From an uncultured bacterium (lineage in GTDB: Bacteria > Actinomycetota > Actinomycetes > S36-B12), in NCBI GenBank assembly GCA_903940375.1, contig CAJAKT010000019.1:1-8758 (forward strand): DNA of 8,758 bases, written 5' to 3'. Below the pieces are notes generated by a model that searched no databases, had not been told where the DNA came from, and was given only the letters and a program-made list of their open reading frames with translations. Both the position numbers and the translations under genes were made by a program. The first letter of the stretch is position 1, and every line of letters begins with the position of its first letter. Shown here in pieces: positions 1-6,594 of this stretch.

Positions 1-66
1 GCAGACAGTAAGGTCCACTTTCCGTATCCTTCCCATCTAGGACAACTAGGCATAAACGGAGCAGTC
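1..66 (+). promoter_or_regulatory. Upstream region and ribosome-binding site of the TetR-like gene
   Basis: This is a less GC-rich leader than the rest of the window, as expected for a promoter region. A Shine-Dalgarno-like GGAG at 58-61 lies 5 nt before the ATG at 67 and supports that start. CTAGG occurs twice as a direct repeat with 9-bp spacing (37-41 and 46-50). I could not assign a confident -35/-10 pair, and the window edge may cut the promoter. No palindrome like those found downstream of the gene is visible here. Confidence 0.4.
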
Positions 67-1326
67 ATGGCAGTGCACGCGGCAAGTGGCACGGCGCGGC
101 CGCGCCGTGCCCGCTCGGCCCGGGCCTTCGCCACCGATCGCCAGGTGCTCGACGGTGCCTTCGCGGTCATCCTCGAGTCCGGCTGGAGCGGCCTGTCGGT
201 GCTGGCCTGCGCCAAGCGGGTCGGGCTGTCGAGCAAGGCCGTCAATGACCGTCATGCCTCGGTCTCGCACCTCGGTGTCGCGGTCTGGCAGGACTCGGCC
301 GGGCCGGCGCTGCGTGAGGCCCTGGTCTCGGTGATGGAGGTGATGCTGCCCGGCGATGGCTCGGCGGTCGATGTCGCTGCCGGCACGCGGGCCTTCACCT
401 CGCTGGCGCGCCCCGGCGATTCGCTGATCGTCGCGGGGGAGCTGCTCGCGGCCGCCGTGTTCGATGAGGTGGTCCGCGAGGCGATCGCCGCCGACCTTCA
501 GTCGTGGCTCGGGGGCTGGTGCCTGCCCGAGGGCAAGGTCACCGCCGCTCGCGCCGCGCAAGGCGTCTACACGCTCGTGGCGGCGATGGGCCTGCTCTTC
601 GCCTTCCGTCGCCCTGGGGCGGCGAAGGTCAATCTCGCACTGCAGGTCGGATACCTGGCTGACGCCTTGGCGCATCCGGCCAAGCCGAGCAGGCTCCCCG
701 CCCTCGAGGCCGCTCACATGCGCCTGGATCCGCCCGGCCCCGTCACCGACGAGCATGATGCGCTGCTCGCCGCGATGGTGCTGGAGGTCGCGGCCCATGG
801 TTACGCCGGAGCCACGCTGGTGCGCATCATGGCGGCGACGAACTCGACCGAGGGCCTGCTCTATTCGAGATATGACAGCAAGATCGAGCTGTTCGTCGCA
901 GCGACCAAGTGGCGTACCGAGTTCGGCTTCATGGCCAACCTCAACTGGTTCAGGGCGGTGTCGGAGAAGGTCGGCCCCGGCCTGGCCGATGCCGTGGTCT
1001 GGCGCGAGTATCTGCGGCCCGAGCACGTCCTGGGGCGAGGCCTGGCGATCGAGCAGGTGCGGACGGGCTGGCGTGAGCCCCTGCTGCAGGAGGTCAACGA
1101 CGCGGCCGAGGCCGAACTGGCCAAGACCATGCAGAAGGCGAACCCGGCGCTGAGCCGGTCGGTGGTCCTGGCGAACCTGCACTGGGACATCTCGCTGGGC
1201 TACGGAGCCGAGCTCGTCCCCTCGTTCTTCCCCGATGCCTGGAAGCTGCCCTTCGACGTCGTGGCCGTGCCGATGCTCACCGGTCCGGCCGCCGGTGATC
1301 TCGTCCTCGGCTACCTGGCTGAGTAG
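67..1326 (+). CDS. Tandem (two-domain) TetR/AcrR-family transcriptional regulator
   Basis: This encodes a 419-residue putative DNA-binding regulator, about twice the usual ~200-residue TetR length. Residues about 230-280 give a textbook TetR DNA-binding domain: a helix with LLAAMVLEVAAHGYAGATL, then a turn and recognition helix ending in GLLYSRYDSKIELF, matching the family pattern of LYxxFxSKxxL. Residues about 24-74 show a second, poorer copy (VLDGAFAVILESGWSGLSVL, then VGLSSKAVNDRHASVSHLGV). There the usual Tyr and the F-x-x-K-x-x-L signature are lost, so this domain may bind DNA weakly or not at all. An Arg-rich N-terminus (residues 11-19) precedes it. Each HTH is followed by a helical stretch that would be its ligand/dimer domain. 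The gene lies directly upstream of a peptide importer on the same strand, which suggests a local regulator, but the target and ligand are unknown. The start ATG has a GGAG 5 nt upstream. Confidence 0.8.
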   Translation: MAVHAASGTARPRRARSARAFATDRQVLDGAFAVILESGWSGLSVLACAKRVGLSSKAVNDRHASVSHLGVAVWQDSAGPALREALVSVMEVMLPGDGSAVDVAAGTRAFTSLARPGDSLIVAGELLAAAVFDEVVREAIAADLQSWLGGWCLPEGKVTAARAAQGVYTLVAAMGLLFAFRRPGAAKVNLALQVGYLADALAHPAKPSRLPALEAAHMRLDPPGPVTDEHDALLAAMVLEVAAHGYAGATLVRIMAATNSTEGLLYSRYDSKIELFVAATKWRTEFGFMANLNWFRAVSEKVGPGLADAVVWREYLRPEHVLGRGLAIEQVRTGWREPLLQEVNDAAEAELAKTMQKANPALSRSVVLANLHWDISLGYGAELVPSFFPDAWKLPFDVVAVPMLTGPAAGDLVLGYLAE

Positions 1327-1367
1327 TGCTCAACCTGACCTTCCGGTCTGCGCAGGCTGATGACGGA

Positions 1368-1398
1368 GACCGTTTCGGATTACGGTCCGCCGACCGTA
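1368..1398. promoter_or_regulatory. Overlapping GACCGT/ACGGTC half-site array (candidate TetR-type operator)
   Basis: Three copies of one half-site alternate in orientation: GACCGT (1368-1373), ACGGTC (1382-1387) and GACCGT (1392-1397). The last two form a perfect 18-bp dyad, TACGGTC-4 nt-GACCGTA (1381-1398). The first two form a 20-bp dyad with an 8-nt spacer. The two dyads share the middle half-site, and the same-orientation half-sites are 24 bp apart. Dyads of 15-20 bp are typical TetR-family operators. Assignment to the adjacent regulator is inference. Confidence 0.45.
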
Positions 1399-1431
1399 GG
1401 AAATCCACGTGTCTCGCGCTGAAGCGCCGTA

Positions 1432-1451
1432 ACGTCACGATTTGGTGACGT
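1432..1451. promoter_or_regulatory. Inverted repeat ACGTCAC-N6-GTGACGT (candidate operator, copy 1)
   Basis: The 7-bp arms at 1432-1438 and 1445-1451 are perfectly complementary around a 6-nt spacer. The core GTCAC-N6-GTGAC (1434-1449) recurs at 2613-2628, before the binding-protein gene. The sequence of the spacer differs between copies while its length is identical, which is what a protein-binding dyad would show. The copy sits 127 bp upstream of the permease start codon. Confidence 0.45.
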
Positions 1452-1474
1452 ATGGCGGCACACAGCGGATCTGG

Positions 1475-1503
1475 TTGTTACCGGTGAGTCACAGTGGCGT
1501 AAT
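1475..1503 (+). promoter_or_regulatory. Candidate sigma70-like promoter for the importer operon
   Basis: TTGTTA (1475-1480) could be a -35 element and CGTAAT (1498-1503) a -10 element, 17 bp apart; each matches 4 of 6 consensus bases. The palindrome GTGA-G-TCAC (1484-1492) falls inside the spacer, where a repressor could block polymerase. Matches this weak arise by chance, so this is tentative. An alternative -10 is TAATCT at 1500-1505 with a 19-bp spacer. Confidence 0.25.
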
Positions 1504-1566
1504 CTCACGGGGCCAGCCTTGGGGGGCCGGCACGGGTATTTGTGCCACATTCAGGTCGAGCGGAGC

Positions 1567-1573
1567 GGGAGGA
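1567..1573 (+). promoter_or_regulatory. Strong Shine-Dalgarno site that fixes a TTG start
   Basis: GGGAGGA lies 5 nt upstream of the TTG at 1579-1581. This is the best ribosome-binding site in the region. It argues that the permease starts here rather than at the upstream in-frame TTG at 1519, which has no comparable site. Confidence 0.7.
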
Positions 1574-1578
1574 CGTCC

Positions 1579-2568
1579 TTGAGCACTTCTGTCGCGCCGT
1601 CCGCATTGCCCGTCGTCCCCGACGAAGACGAGGAGATCACGGGCCGCTCGCTGCGGCAGATCGTCTGGTCCCGGCTGCGTCGCGACAAGACCGCGATGGT
1701 CTGCCTGGTCATCCTGATCCTGCTCTACCTGATCGCGATCTTCGCTCCCTTCATCACGTCGATGCTCGGCGTCGACCCCTATTCCTTCGACGGCGAATCC
1801 ATCAGCGACAGCGGTGGCGGCCCCATCGGAGCGTGGGGCGGCATCAGTAGCGAGCATCCGCTGGGCGTGGAGTGGGGGACGGGCCGCGACATCCTGGCGC
1901 AGCTCCTCTACGGACTGCGGATCTCACTGCTCATCGCCACGACAGCGACGATCCTCACGACATTCCTCGGCACGACGCTCGGCATCATCTCCGGCTATGC
2001 GGGCGGCAAGACCGACGCGATCATCGGCCGGACGATGGACCTGATCCTTGCGTTCCCCTTCCTCCTCATCATCCTGGCGCTCTCGGGCGTGCTGACCCAG
2101 CGCCTCACCCAGCTCGGGGTCCCGGACGGCAACCCGTCGCGGATCCTCTACCTGATCATCGTGCTGAGCATCTTCGGCTGGCCATACCTCGCGCGCATCG
2201 TGCGAGGCCAGGTCCTCAGCGTGCGCGAGCGAGAGTTCGTCGAGGCCGCGGTCGCGATGGGCGCTGGCCGTCCGCGCATCCTGTTCAAGGAGATCCTCCC
2301 GAACCTGTGGGCGCCGATCCTCGTCTACGCGACCCTGACGCTGCCGACCTACATCGGCACCGAGGCGGCGTTGTCCTTCCTCGGCATCGGTGTGCTGCCC
2401 CCCGACACCTCGTTCGGCGGCATGCTCGGCAACTCCGTCAGCTACTTCAGCGTCGTGCCGTCGTACCTGTTCATCCCCGGCACTGTCCTCGTGATCCTCG
2501 TCGTGACCTTCAACCTCGTCGGTGACGCGGTTCGCGACGCCCTAGACCCCCGCGCCGGACGGGTGTGA
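1579..2568 (+). CDS. dppC: Peptide ABC transporter permease, DppC/OppC type
   Basis: This encodes one of the two inner-membrane subunits forming the peptide channel, 329 residues from the TTG start chosen for its strong upstream GGGAGGA. A charged cytoplasmic N-terminus (about 1-38) leads into a first membrane segment (about 39-59, AMVCLVILILLYLIAIFAPF). An external loop holds the family-typical HPLGxxxxxGRD pattern (93-104). Further membrane segments follow at about 115-139, 153-171, 188-205, 245-265 and 295-316. The EAA loop that docks to the ATPases is at about 222-242 (EAAVAMGAGRPRILFKEILPN, allowing one mismatch in length), and the end has the usual DALDPR. The length fits DppC/OppC proteins (about 300 residues) with a longer N-terminus. 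It is first in the operon, ahead of the binding protein, whereas the classical order puts it third. The symbol denotes family, not proven dipeptide specificity. Confidence 0.9.
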   Translation: MSTSVAPSALPVVPDEDEEITGRSLRQIVWSRLRRDKTAMVCLVILILLYLIAIFAPFITSMLGVDPYSFDGESISDSGGGPIGAWGGISSEHPLGVEWGTGRDILAQLLYGLRISLLIATTATILTTFLGTTLGIISGYAGGKTDAIIGRTMDLILAFPFLLIILALSGVLTQRLTQLGVPDGNPSRILYLIIVLSIFGWPYLARIVRGQVLSVREREFVEAAVAMGAGRPRILFKEILPNLWAPILVYATLTLPTYIGTEAALSFLGIGVLPPDTSFGGMLGNSVSYFSVVPSYLFIPGTVLVILVVTFNLVGDAVRDALDPRAGRV

Positions 2569-2612
2569 GCTCATGCTTACGCATCCGGCAATATGGAAGA
2601 TCCGGTCAAGCG

Positions 2613-2628
2613 GTCACCACTCGGTGAC
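2613..2628. promoter_or_regulatory. Inverted repeat GTCAC-N6-GTGAC (candidate operator, copy 2)
   Basis: Perfect GTCACC/GGTGAC arms (2613-2618 and 2623-2628) flank a 4-nt spacer; counted as GTCAC/GTGAC the spacer is 6, exactly as in the dyad at 1434-1449. CGGTCA is also repeated directly with 8-bp spacing (2603-2608 and 2611-2616). The site is in the 113-bp gap between the first permease and the binding-protein gene, about 54 bp before the start codon. It could be an internal promoter operator or a small RNA hairpin. Confidence 0.45.
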
Positions 2629-2672
2629 AAAGGCGGGATGACGTGGACCGAGGTAACTCGATCCGAATGAGT

Positions 2673-2678
2673 GGAGGA
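2673..2678 (+). promoter_or_regulatory. Ribosome-binding site of the binding-protein gene
   Basis: GGAGGA precedes ATG codons at 2682 (gap of about 4 nt after GGAGG) and 2688 (about 10 nt). It lies downstream of the in-frame GTG at 2643 and the ATG at 2667, so those upstream starts are unlikely. Confidence 0.65.
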
Positions 2679-2681
2679 AAG

Positions 2682-4445
2682 ATGGGCATGGCCAACAAGG
2701 GCCTGCGCCTGGCCGCGGTCGGTGCTGTTACAGCGCTGGCGCTGGCTGCCTGCGGCGGGGGCAGCAGCTCCAGCTCGGACAGTTCGGCGAGTGGCGGCGC
2801 GGGCAGTGGAGAGCCGACCAAGGGCGGCACGATCTACTACCTCACCAATGCGGAGCAGTTCGACCAGATCGACCCGCAGCGCATCTACACGGGCGAGGAT
2901 CTTGCCTTCTTCAACGGCACGATCTACCGCACCCTGACCGCGTACAAGTTCTCGGCTGATGCAGCCGAGGGCACGTCGCTGGTCCCCGACCTCGCCACAG
3001 ACACCGGCACGGTGGCTGACGGCGGCAAGACGTGGTCCTTCACCCTCGTTGATGGTGCAACGTTCCAGGACGGCGCCCCCATCACGTGCGCAGACGTGGC
3101 CTACGGTGTCTCGCGCACCTTCGCCACCGATGTCATCACCGGTGGCCCGACGTACGCGATCTCGATGCTCGACATCCCGACCGCTGAGGACGGGTCGTCG
3201 GCATACAAGGGTCCGTACACGGGCGAGGGCCAGGAGCTGTTCGACAAGGCCGTGACCTGCTCGGCCGATGGCAAGACGGTCACGTTCCACCTGAACAAGC
3301 CCGTCCCGGACTTCAACTACACGACCACCCTGCTGTCGTTCTCGCCGGTTCCGAAGGCGGCCGACACGGGCGAGAAGTACGGCGACGCGCCCGTTGCGTC
3401 CGGCCCGTACCTCATCGAGTCGAACAAGAACGGCAAGGGCGGCAAGATGGTCCTCGCTCGCAACCCCAAGTGGGATCCGGCGAGTGACACCTACCGTGGC
3501 GCCTTCCCGGACAACTGGGAGGTCGACTACGGCATCGATCCCAAGGTCATCGACCAGCGGACGATGACCAGCTCGGGCAACGACTCGTTCGCCATCAACA
3601 ACGGCATCGAGCCGGAGCAGCTGGCGGTCGTCTTCAAGAGCCCGACCGAGGCGAACCCGGAGTACAACGGCCGTGCGATCAGCACGCTCGATCCGTACGT
3701 CCGTTACTTCGCCATCAACACCCAGAAGGTCCCCAACCTCAAGATCCGTCAGGCCATCGCGGTGGCCCTGGATCGCGAGGCGCTCCGCAAGAACGCGGGC
3801 GGCGACTTCTCGGGTGACTACGCCGATGGCGTCATCAAGCCGAACATGGGCCAGGACTTCGCGCCGACCGGCATGTGGGACACCCTGCTCGGTCAGAAGA
3901 TCCCGGACACGGGTGACCCGGAGTACGCAAAGAAGCTGATCGCTGAGTCGGGCGAGGCTGCCCCGACGATCACCTTCGACTACCCGCAGTCGCCGACGGC
4001 CGACAAGGCCGCCGCGATCGTGGTCGACTCGCTCGGCAAGGCTGGCATCACCGCCAAGCCGAACCCGATCGAGCCGGGTCAGTACTACGGCGTCGTGTTC
4101 GACCCCGAGAAGGCCCACGAGCTCATCAACGCGGGCTGGGGACCGGACTGGCCGAACGCCTCGACCATCATCCCGGAGCTGTTCACGCCGACCGGCGGGT
4201 TCAACCTCTCGCAGTACGACAACCCTGAGTACAACAAGGCTGTCGACGCTGCCAAGGTCGAGCTCGACCGCGCCAAGCAGGCGAAGATGTGGCAGGACCT
4301 GAACACGCAGGCGATGGCTGATGTCGTCGTCGTGCCCACCAGGTTCGGCCGCGAGCAGCGCATGGCTGGTAAGCAGGTCGGCCCGATCTACCTCTGGCCC
4401 GCCTACGGCTCATGGCCGTACGGGCAGATGTACGCAGGGCAGTAG
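2682..4445 (+). CDS. Peptide-binding lipoprotein of the ABC importer (SBP family 5)
   Basis: This encodes the extracytoplasmic solute-binding protein that captures peptides and delivers them to the permeases; 587 residues. A lipoprotein signal is clear: basic residues (K6, R9), a hydrophobic core and lipobox LAAC with the lipidated Cys at 24. A Gly/Ser-rich linker to about residue 45 follows. The mature part reads as SBP family 5: GGTIYYLTNAEQFDQIDPQR at the start, WSFTLVDGATFQDGAPITCADVAYGVSR split around 118-145, the conserved GDAPVASGPYLIE near 234-246, and VRYFAINTQKVP with IRQAIAVALDRE in the middle. Its size fits DppA/OppA proteins. Cys136 and Cys193 are mature cysteines that could form a disulfide. 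The start is ATG 2682 because GGAGGA lies just upstream; ATG 2688 is possible. The peptide, or other ligand, cannot be read from sequence; nickel- or sugar-specific relatives exist but the operon best suits peptides. Confidence 0.9.
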   Translation: MGMANKGLRLAAVGAVTALALAACGGGSSSSSDSSASGGAGSGEPTKGGTIYYLTNAEQFDQIDPQRIYTGEDLAFFNGTIYRTLTAYKFSADAAEGTSLVPDLATDTGTVADGGKTWSFTLVDGATFQDGAPITCADVAYGVSRTFATDVITGGPTYAISMLDIPTAEDGSSAYKGPYTGEGQELFDKAVTCSADGKTVTFHLNKPVPDFNYTTTLLSFSPVPKAADTGEKYGDAPVASGPYLIESNKNGKGGKMVLARNPKWDPASDTYRGAFPDNWEVDYGIDPKVIDQRTMTSSGNDSFAINNGIEPEQLAVVFKSPTEANPEYNGRAISTLDPYVRYFAINTQKVPNLKIRQAIAVALDREALRKNAGGDFSGDYADGVIKPNMGQDFAPTGMWDTLLGQKIPDTGDPEYAKKLIAESGEAAPTITFDYPQSPTADKAAAIVVDSLGKAGITAKPNPIEPGQYYGVVFDPEKAHELINAGWGPDWPNASTIIPELFTPTGGFNLSQYDNPEYNKAVDAAKVELDRAKQAKMWQDLNTQAMADVVVVPTRFGREQRMAGKQVGPIYLWPAYGSWPYGQMYAGQ

Positions 4446-4456
4446 CAGCACGGTGA

Positions 4457-4489
4457 CTGGGGGGCGGATGCGAGTCATCCGCCCCCCAG
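4457..4489 (+). terminator. Perfect GC-rich hairpin after the binding-protein gene (attenuator or mRNA 3'-end stabiliser)
   Basis: The 14-nt arms at 4457-4470 (CTGGGGGGCGGATG) and 4476-4489 (CATCCGCCCCCCAG) are perfectly complementary around a 5-nt loop, CGAGT. The hairpin begins 11 nt after the stop codon. No T-run follows (ACACTCTCAC), so it is not a canonical intrinsic terminator, although T-poor terminators are common in actinobacteria. Within transport operons such hairpins often cause partial termination or protect the upstream mRNA, so that the binding protein outnumbers the permeases. That is the likely role here. Confidence 0.75.
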
Positions 4490-4543
4490 CACACTCTCAC
4501 CATCAGCCCGTCCTGGGCTGTCACTTCCACTGATAGGTCGGCG

Positions 4544-5536
4544 ATGAGCGCGTACGTGGTTCGACGGGTGATCAGCATGATCCTCCTGTTGCTCCTGCTC
4601 ACGTTCGTCGTCTTCATCCTCTTCAGCCTGCTGCCCACGGATCCCGCGCGGCTGACATGCGGCAAGTCCTGCACCCCGGAGATCATCGAGGCCAACCGGC
4701 ACCGACTCGGTCTGGACCTGCCGGTTCTCCAGCAGTACTGGGAGTACCTCAAGGGCATCTTCGTGGGCCGGGTCTACGCGCAGGACTCACCGGATCCGGT
4801 CGTCTGCAGCGCCCCCTGCCTGGGCTACTCGTTCAAGCGCGGCGAGGAGGTGTTCATCCTCATCAAGGAGGGCTTCCCGGCCACCTTCTGGCTGGCCCTG
4901 GGCGCCTTCGTCATGTGGCTGGCGGCCGGCATCTCGGTCGGCGTGTACGCCGCGCTGCATCGCGGCAAGTGGCAGGACAAGACCGTCATGGGCATCTCCC
5001 TCGCCGGCTACTCGCTGCCCTCCTTCTTCCTGGGCCTGATGGCGATCTTCTTCATCGTCATCCGCCTGCAGCTGCTGCCCTATCCGTCGTACATCTCACC
5101 GTTCGAGAACCCGACGCAGTTCCTCCAGACGATGATCCTGCCGTGGATCGTGCTCGCGATCCTCTACGCGGCCTTCTACATGCGCCTGACGCGCAACCAG
5201 ATGCTCGAGGTCCTCGGCGAGGACTACATCCGGACCGCGCGCGCGAAGGGATTGCCGGAGCGGATCGTCATTCGCAAGCACGCTCTGCGAGCCGGACTCA
5301 CGCCGATCGTCACCGCTGCGGGCCTAGACCTCGCGGGACTGCTGGGCGGCGCGATCATCACGGAGAGCATCTTCAGCCTGCCGGGCATCGGGTCGCTCGC
5401 GGTCAACTCCGTGAACGACGCTGATCTGCCACTCATCGTCGGCATCACGCTCGTCACCGCGACCTTCATCATCGTCGCAAACCTGATCGTCGACCTGCTC
5501 TATGCGGTCATCGACCCGAGAGTGAGGCTCGCGTGA
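4544..5536 (+). CDS. dppB: Peptide ABC transporter permease, DppB/OppB type
   Basis: This encodes the second channel-forming permease, 330 residues, the usual DppB length. Residues 1-30 give the first membrane segment in the DppB manner (RRVISMILLLLLLTFVVFIL, then LLPTDPA). An external region (31-110) contains NRHRLGLDLPVLQQYWEYLKG, a family landmark, and two CX3C pairs (Cys39/Cys43 and Cys88/Cys92). Further membrane segments lie at about 113-137, 148-177, 196-216, 256-276 and 298-321. The EAA loop contacting the ATPases is at about 226-249 (EDYIRTARAKGLPERIVIRK). It ends with the typical AVIDPRVRLA. The ribosome-binding site is weak (AGG at 4535-4537, 6 nt from ATG). The 98-bp gap to the binding-protein gene holds a strong hairpin. 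The stop codon overlaps the next start by one base (TGATG), indicating translational coupling. Confidence 0.92.
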   Translation: MSAYVVRRVISMILLLLLLTFVVFILFSLLPTDPARLTCGKSCTPEIIEANRHRLGLDLPVLQQYWEYLKGIFVGRVYAQDSPDPVVCSAPCLGYSFKRGEEVFILIKEGFPATFWLALGAFVMWLAAGISVGVYAALHRGKWQDKTVMGISLAGYSLPSFFLGLMAIFFIVIRLQLLPYPSYISPFENPTQFLQTMILPWIVLAILYAAFYMRLTRNQMLEVLGEDYIRTARAKGLPERIVIRKHALRAGLTPIVTAAGLDLAGLLGGAIITESIFSLPGIGSLAVNSVNDADLPLIVGITLVTATFIIVANLIVDLLYAVIDPRVRLA

Positions 5537-6594
5537 TGACCGACCTGTCACCAGCTCCTCGACGGGCCTACATAGAGGTCGAGGACCTCTCCGTTCAGTT
5601 CCCCACGGAGGACGGCCTGGTCCGGGCCGTCGACGGTGTCACGTTCTCTATCGACAAGGGTCAGACCATCGCCATCGTGGGCGAATCCGGCTCGGGCAAG
5701 AGCGTCACGGCGCAGGCCATCATGGGTCTTGTCAACGCGCGCACAGCAGATGTCACCGGGCACGTCTGGGTTGACGGGCAGGACATCGTCGGCATGACGG
5801 ACGACGAACTGCGCAAGATGCGCGGCAGCACCATGGCCATGATCTTCCAGGACCCGATGTCGAGCCTGCATCCCTTCTACCGGATCGGCGCTCAGCTGAC
5901 CGAGGCCGTCAACGTGCACAACAAGGTGAGCAAGAAGGAAGCCCGCGATCGCGCTATTGAGATGCTGCAGAAGGTGGGCATCCCGTCACCGGAGAAGCGC
6001 ATCGAGGACTACCCGCACCAGTTCTCGGGCGGCATGCGGCAGCGCGTGATGATCGCAATGGCGCTCATCAACTCGCCTTCGTTGCTCATCGCCGACGAGC
6101 CGACGACGGCGCTCGACGTGACCGTTCAGGCCCAGATCATGGAGCTGATCCTCGAGCTGCAGCAGGAGTACAACACCGCGGTGGTGCTGATCACCCATGA
6201 CCTCGGCATCGTCGCCGACGCTGCCGACCAGGTAGCCGTCATGTACGGCGCGCGCGTCGTCGAGAGCGGCGTGATCGACGACATCTTCTACAAGCCCGAG
6301 ATGCCGTACACCCTGGGACTACTGGCCTCCGTTCCCCGCCTGAACCAGGTGCGTGCCGATCGGCTCGACCCGATTCCCGGGAACCCGCCGTCCCCGATCC
6401 GTCTGCCATCGGGGTGTGTCTTCAATCCCCGCTGCGTCTATAAGGACCGGGTCGAGGGTGACCTGTGCGCCACCGAAAGGCCGGCGCTGCTGCCGACTGA
6501 TCTGGGCCATATGGTTCGCTGCCACATGTCCAAGGAGGACCGCGAGGCGGTCGCGACGATTGCTCTGGGCACCCTGGGCAGGGAGACCGCATGA
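5536..6594 (+). CDS. dppD: Peptide ABC transporter ATP-binding protein, DppD type
   Basis: This encodes one of two cytoplasmic ATPases powering import, 352 residues. Visible motifs in order: Walker A GESGSGKS (49-56), Q-loop Gln105 in MIFQDPMSS, ABC signature FSGGMRQR (163-170), Walker B LLIADEP (183-189), D-loop TALD (191-194) and H-loop His221 in LITHDLG. The oligopeptide/dipeptide C-terminal region follows (about 235-330). It carries Cys294, Cys300, Cys311 and Cys329 in a CX5CX10CX17C pattern; related dipeptide transporter ATPases bind a [4Fe-4S] cluster through four such cysteines (recalled, not checked). All nucleotide-site residues are intact. ATG 5536 overlaps the preceding stop (TGATG), with GAGG at 5524-5527 as the ribosome-binding site; the in-frame GTG at 5533 is an alternative start. 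The stop overlaps the next start (ATGA). Confidence 0.94.
   Translation: MTDLSPAPRRAYIEVEDLSVQFPTEDGLVRAVDGVTFSIDKGQTIAIVGESGSGKSVTAQAIMGLVNARTADVTGHVWVDGQDIVGMTDDELRKMRGSTMAMIFQDPMSSLHPFYRIGAQLTEAVNVHNKVSKKEARDRAIEMLQKVGIPSPEKRIEDYPHQFSGGMRQRVMIAMALINSPSLLIADEPTTALDVTVQAQIMELILELQQEYNTAVVLITHDLGIVADAADQVAVMYGARVVESGVIDDIFYKPEMPYTLGLLASVPRLNQVRADRLDPIPGNPPSPIRLPSGCVFNPRCVYKDRVEGDLCATERPALLPTDLGHMVRCHMSKEDREAVATIALGTLGRETA

Larger units (their letters stand above)
1327..1578 (+). promoter_or_regulatory. Palindrome-rich control region upstream of the peptide-importer operon
   Basis: No credible gene lies in these 252 bp. They hold several short perfect inverted repeats: TACGGTC/GACCGTA (1381-1398), GCGCT/AGCGC with a 2-nt spacer (1416-1427), ACGTCAC/GTGACGT (1432-1451) and GTGA-G-TCAC (1484-1492), plus GACC-ttcc-GGTC at 1337-1348. 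None is followed by a T-run, so a terminator for the upstream regulator gene is not evident, and read-through from it is possible. The density of dyads between a TetR-type gene and a transporter operon fits an operator/promoter region. Which protein binds which dyad is unknown. Confidence 0.6.

Noticed and set aside
46..1182. Long open frame on the minus strand opposite the TetR-like gene (378 codons)
   Set aside because: Arg/Gly/His-rich low-information translation with no recognisable domain; antisense shadow of a high-GC gene.
1381..1398. The TACGGTC/GACCGTA dyad as an intrinsic terminator for the TetR-like gene
   Set aside because: The stem is short and not followed by a T-run; an operator reading fits better.
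1519..1578. Extended N-terminus for the first permease from the upstream TTG at 1519
   Set aside because: The added residues (GGRHGYLCHIQVERSGRT) are not permease-like, and a strong GGGAGGA site precedes the internal TTG at 1579 at ideal spacing.
2643..2681. GTG 2643 or ATG 2667 as start of the binding protein
   Set aside because: The only good Shine-Dalgarno (2673-2678) lies downstream of both, and starting at 2682 gives a normal-length lipoprotein signal.
2577..4118. 513-codon minus-strand open frame opposite the binding-protein gene
   Set aside because: Repetitive Arg/Val/Leu/Asp composition typical of the antisense of GC-biased codons, and it lies across a clear SBP family-5 gene; no plausible ribosome-binding site or domain seen.
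4520..4535. Third copy of the GTCAC-N6-GTGAC dyad before dppB
   Set aside because: Only the first arm GTCAC is present; the partner position does not read GTGAC.
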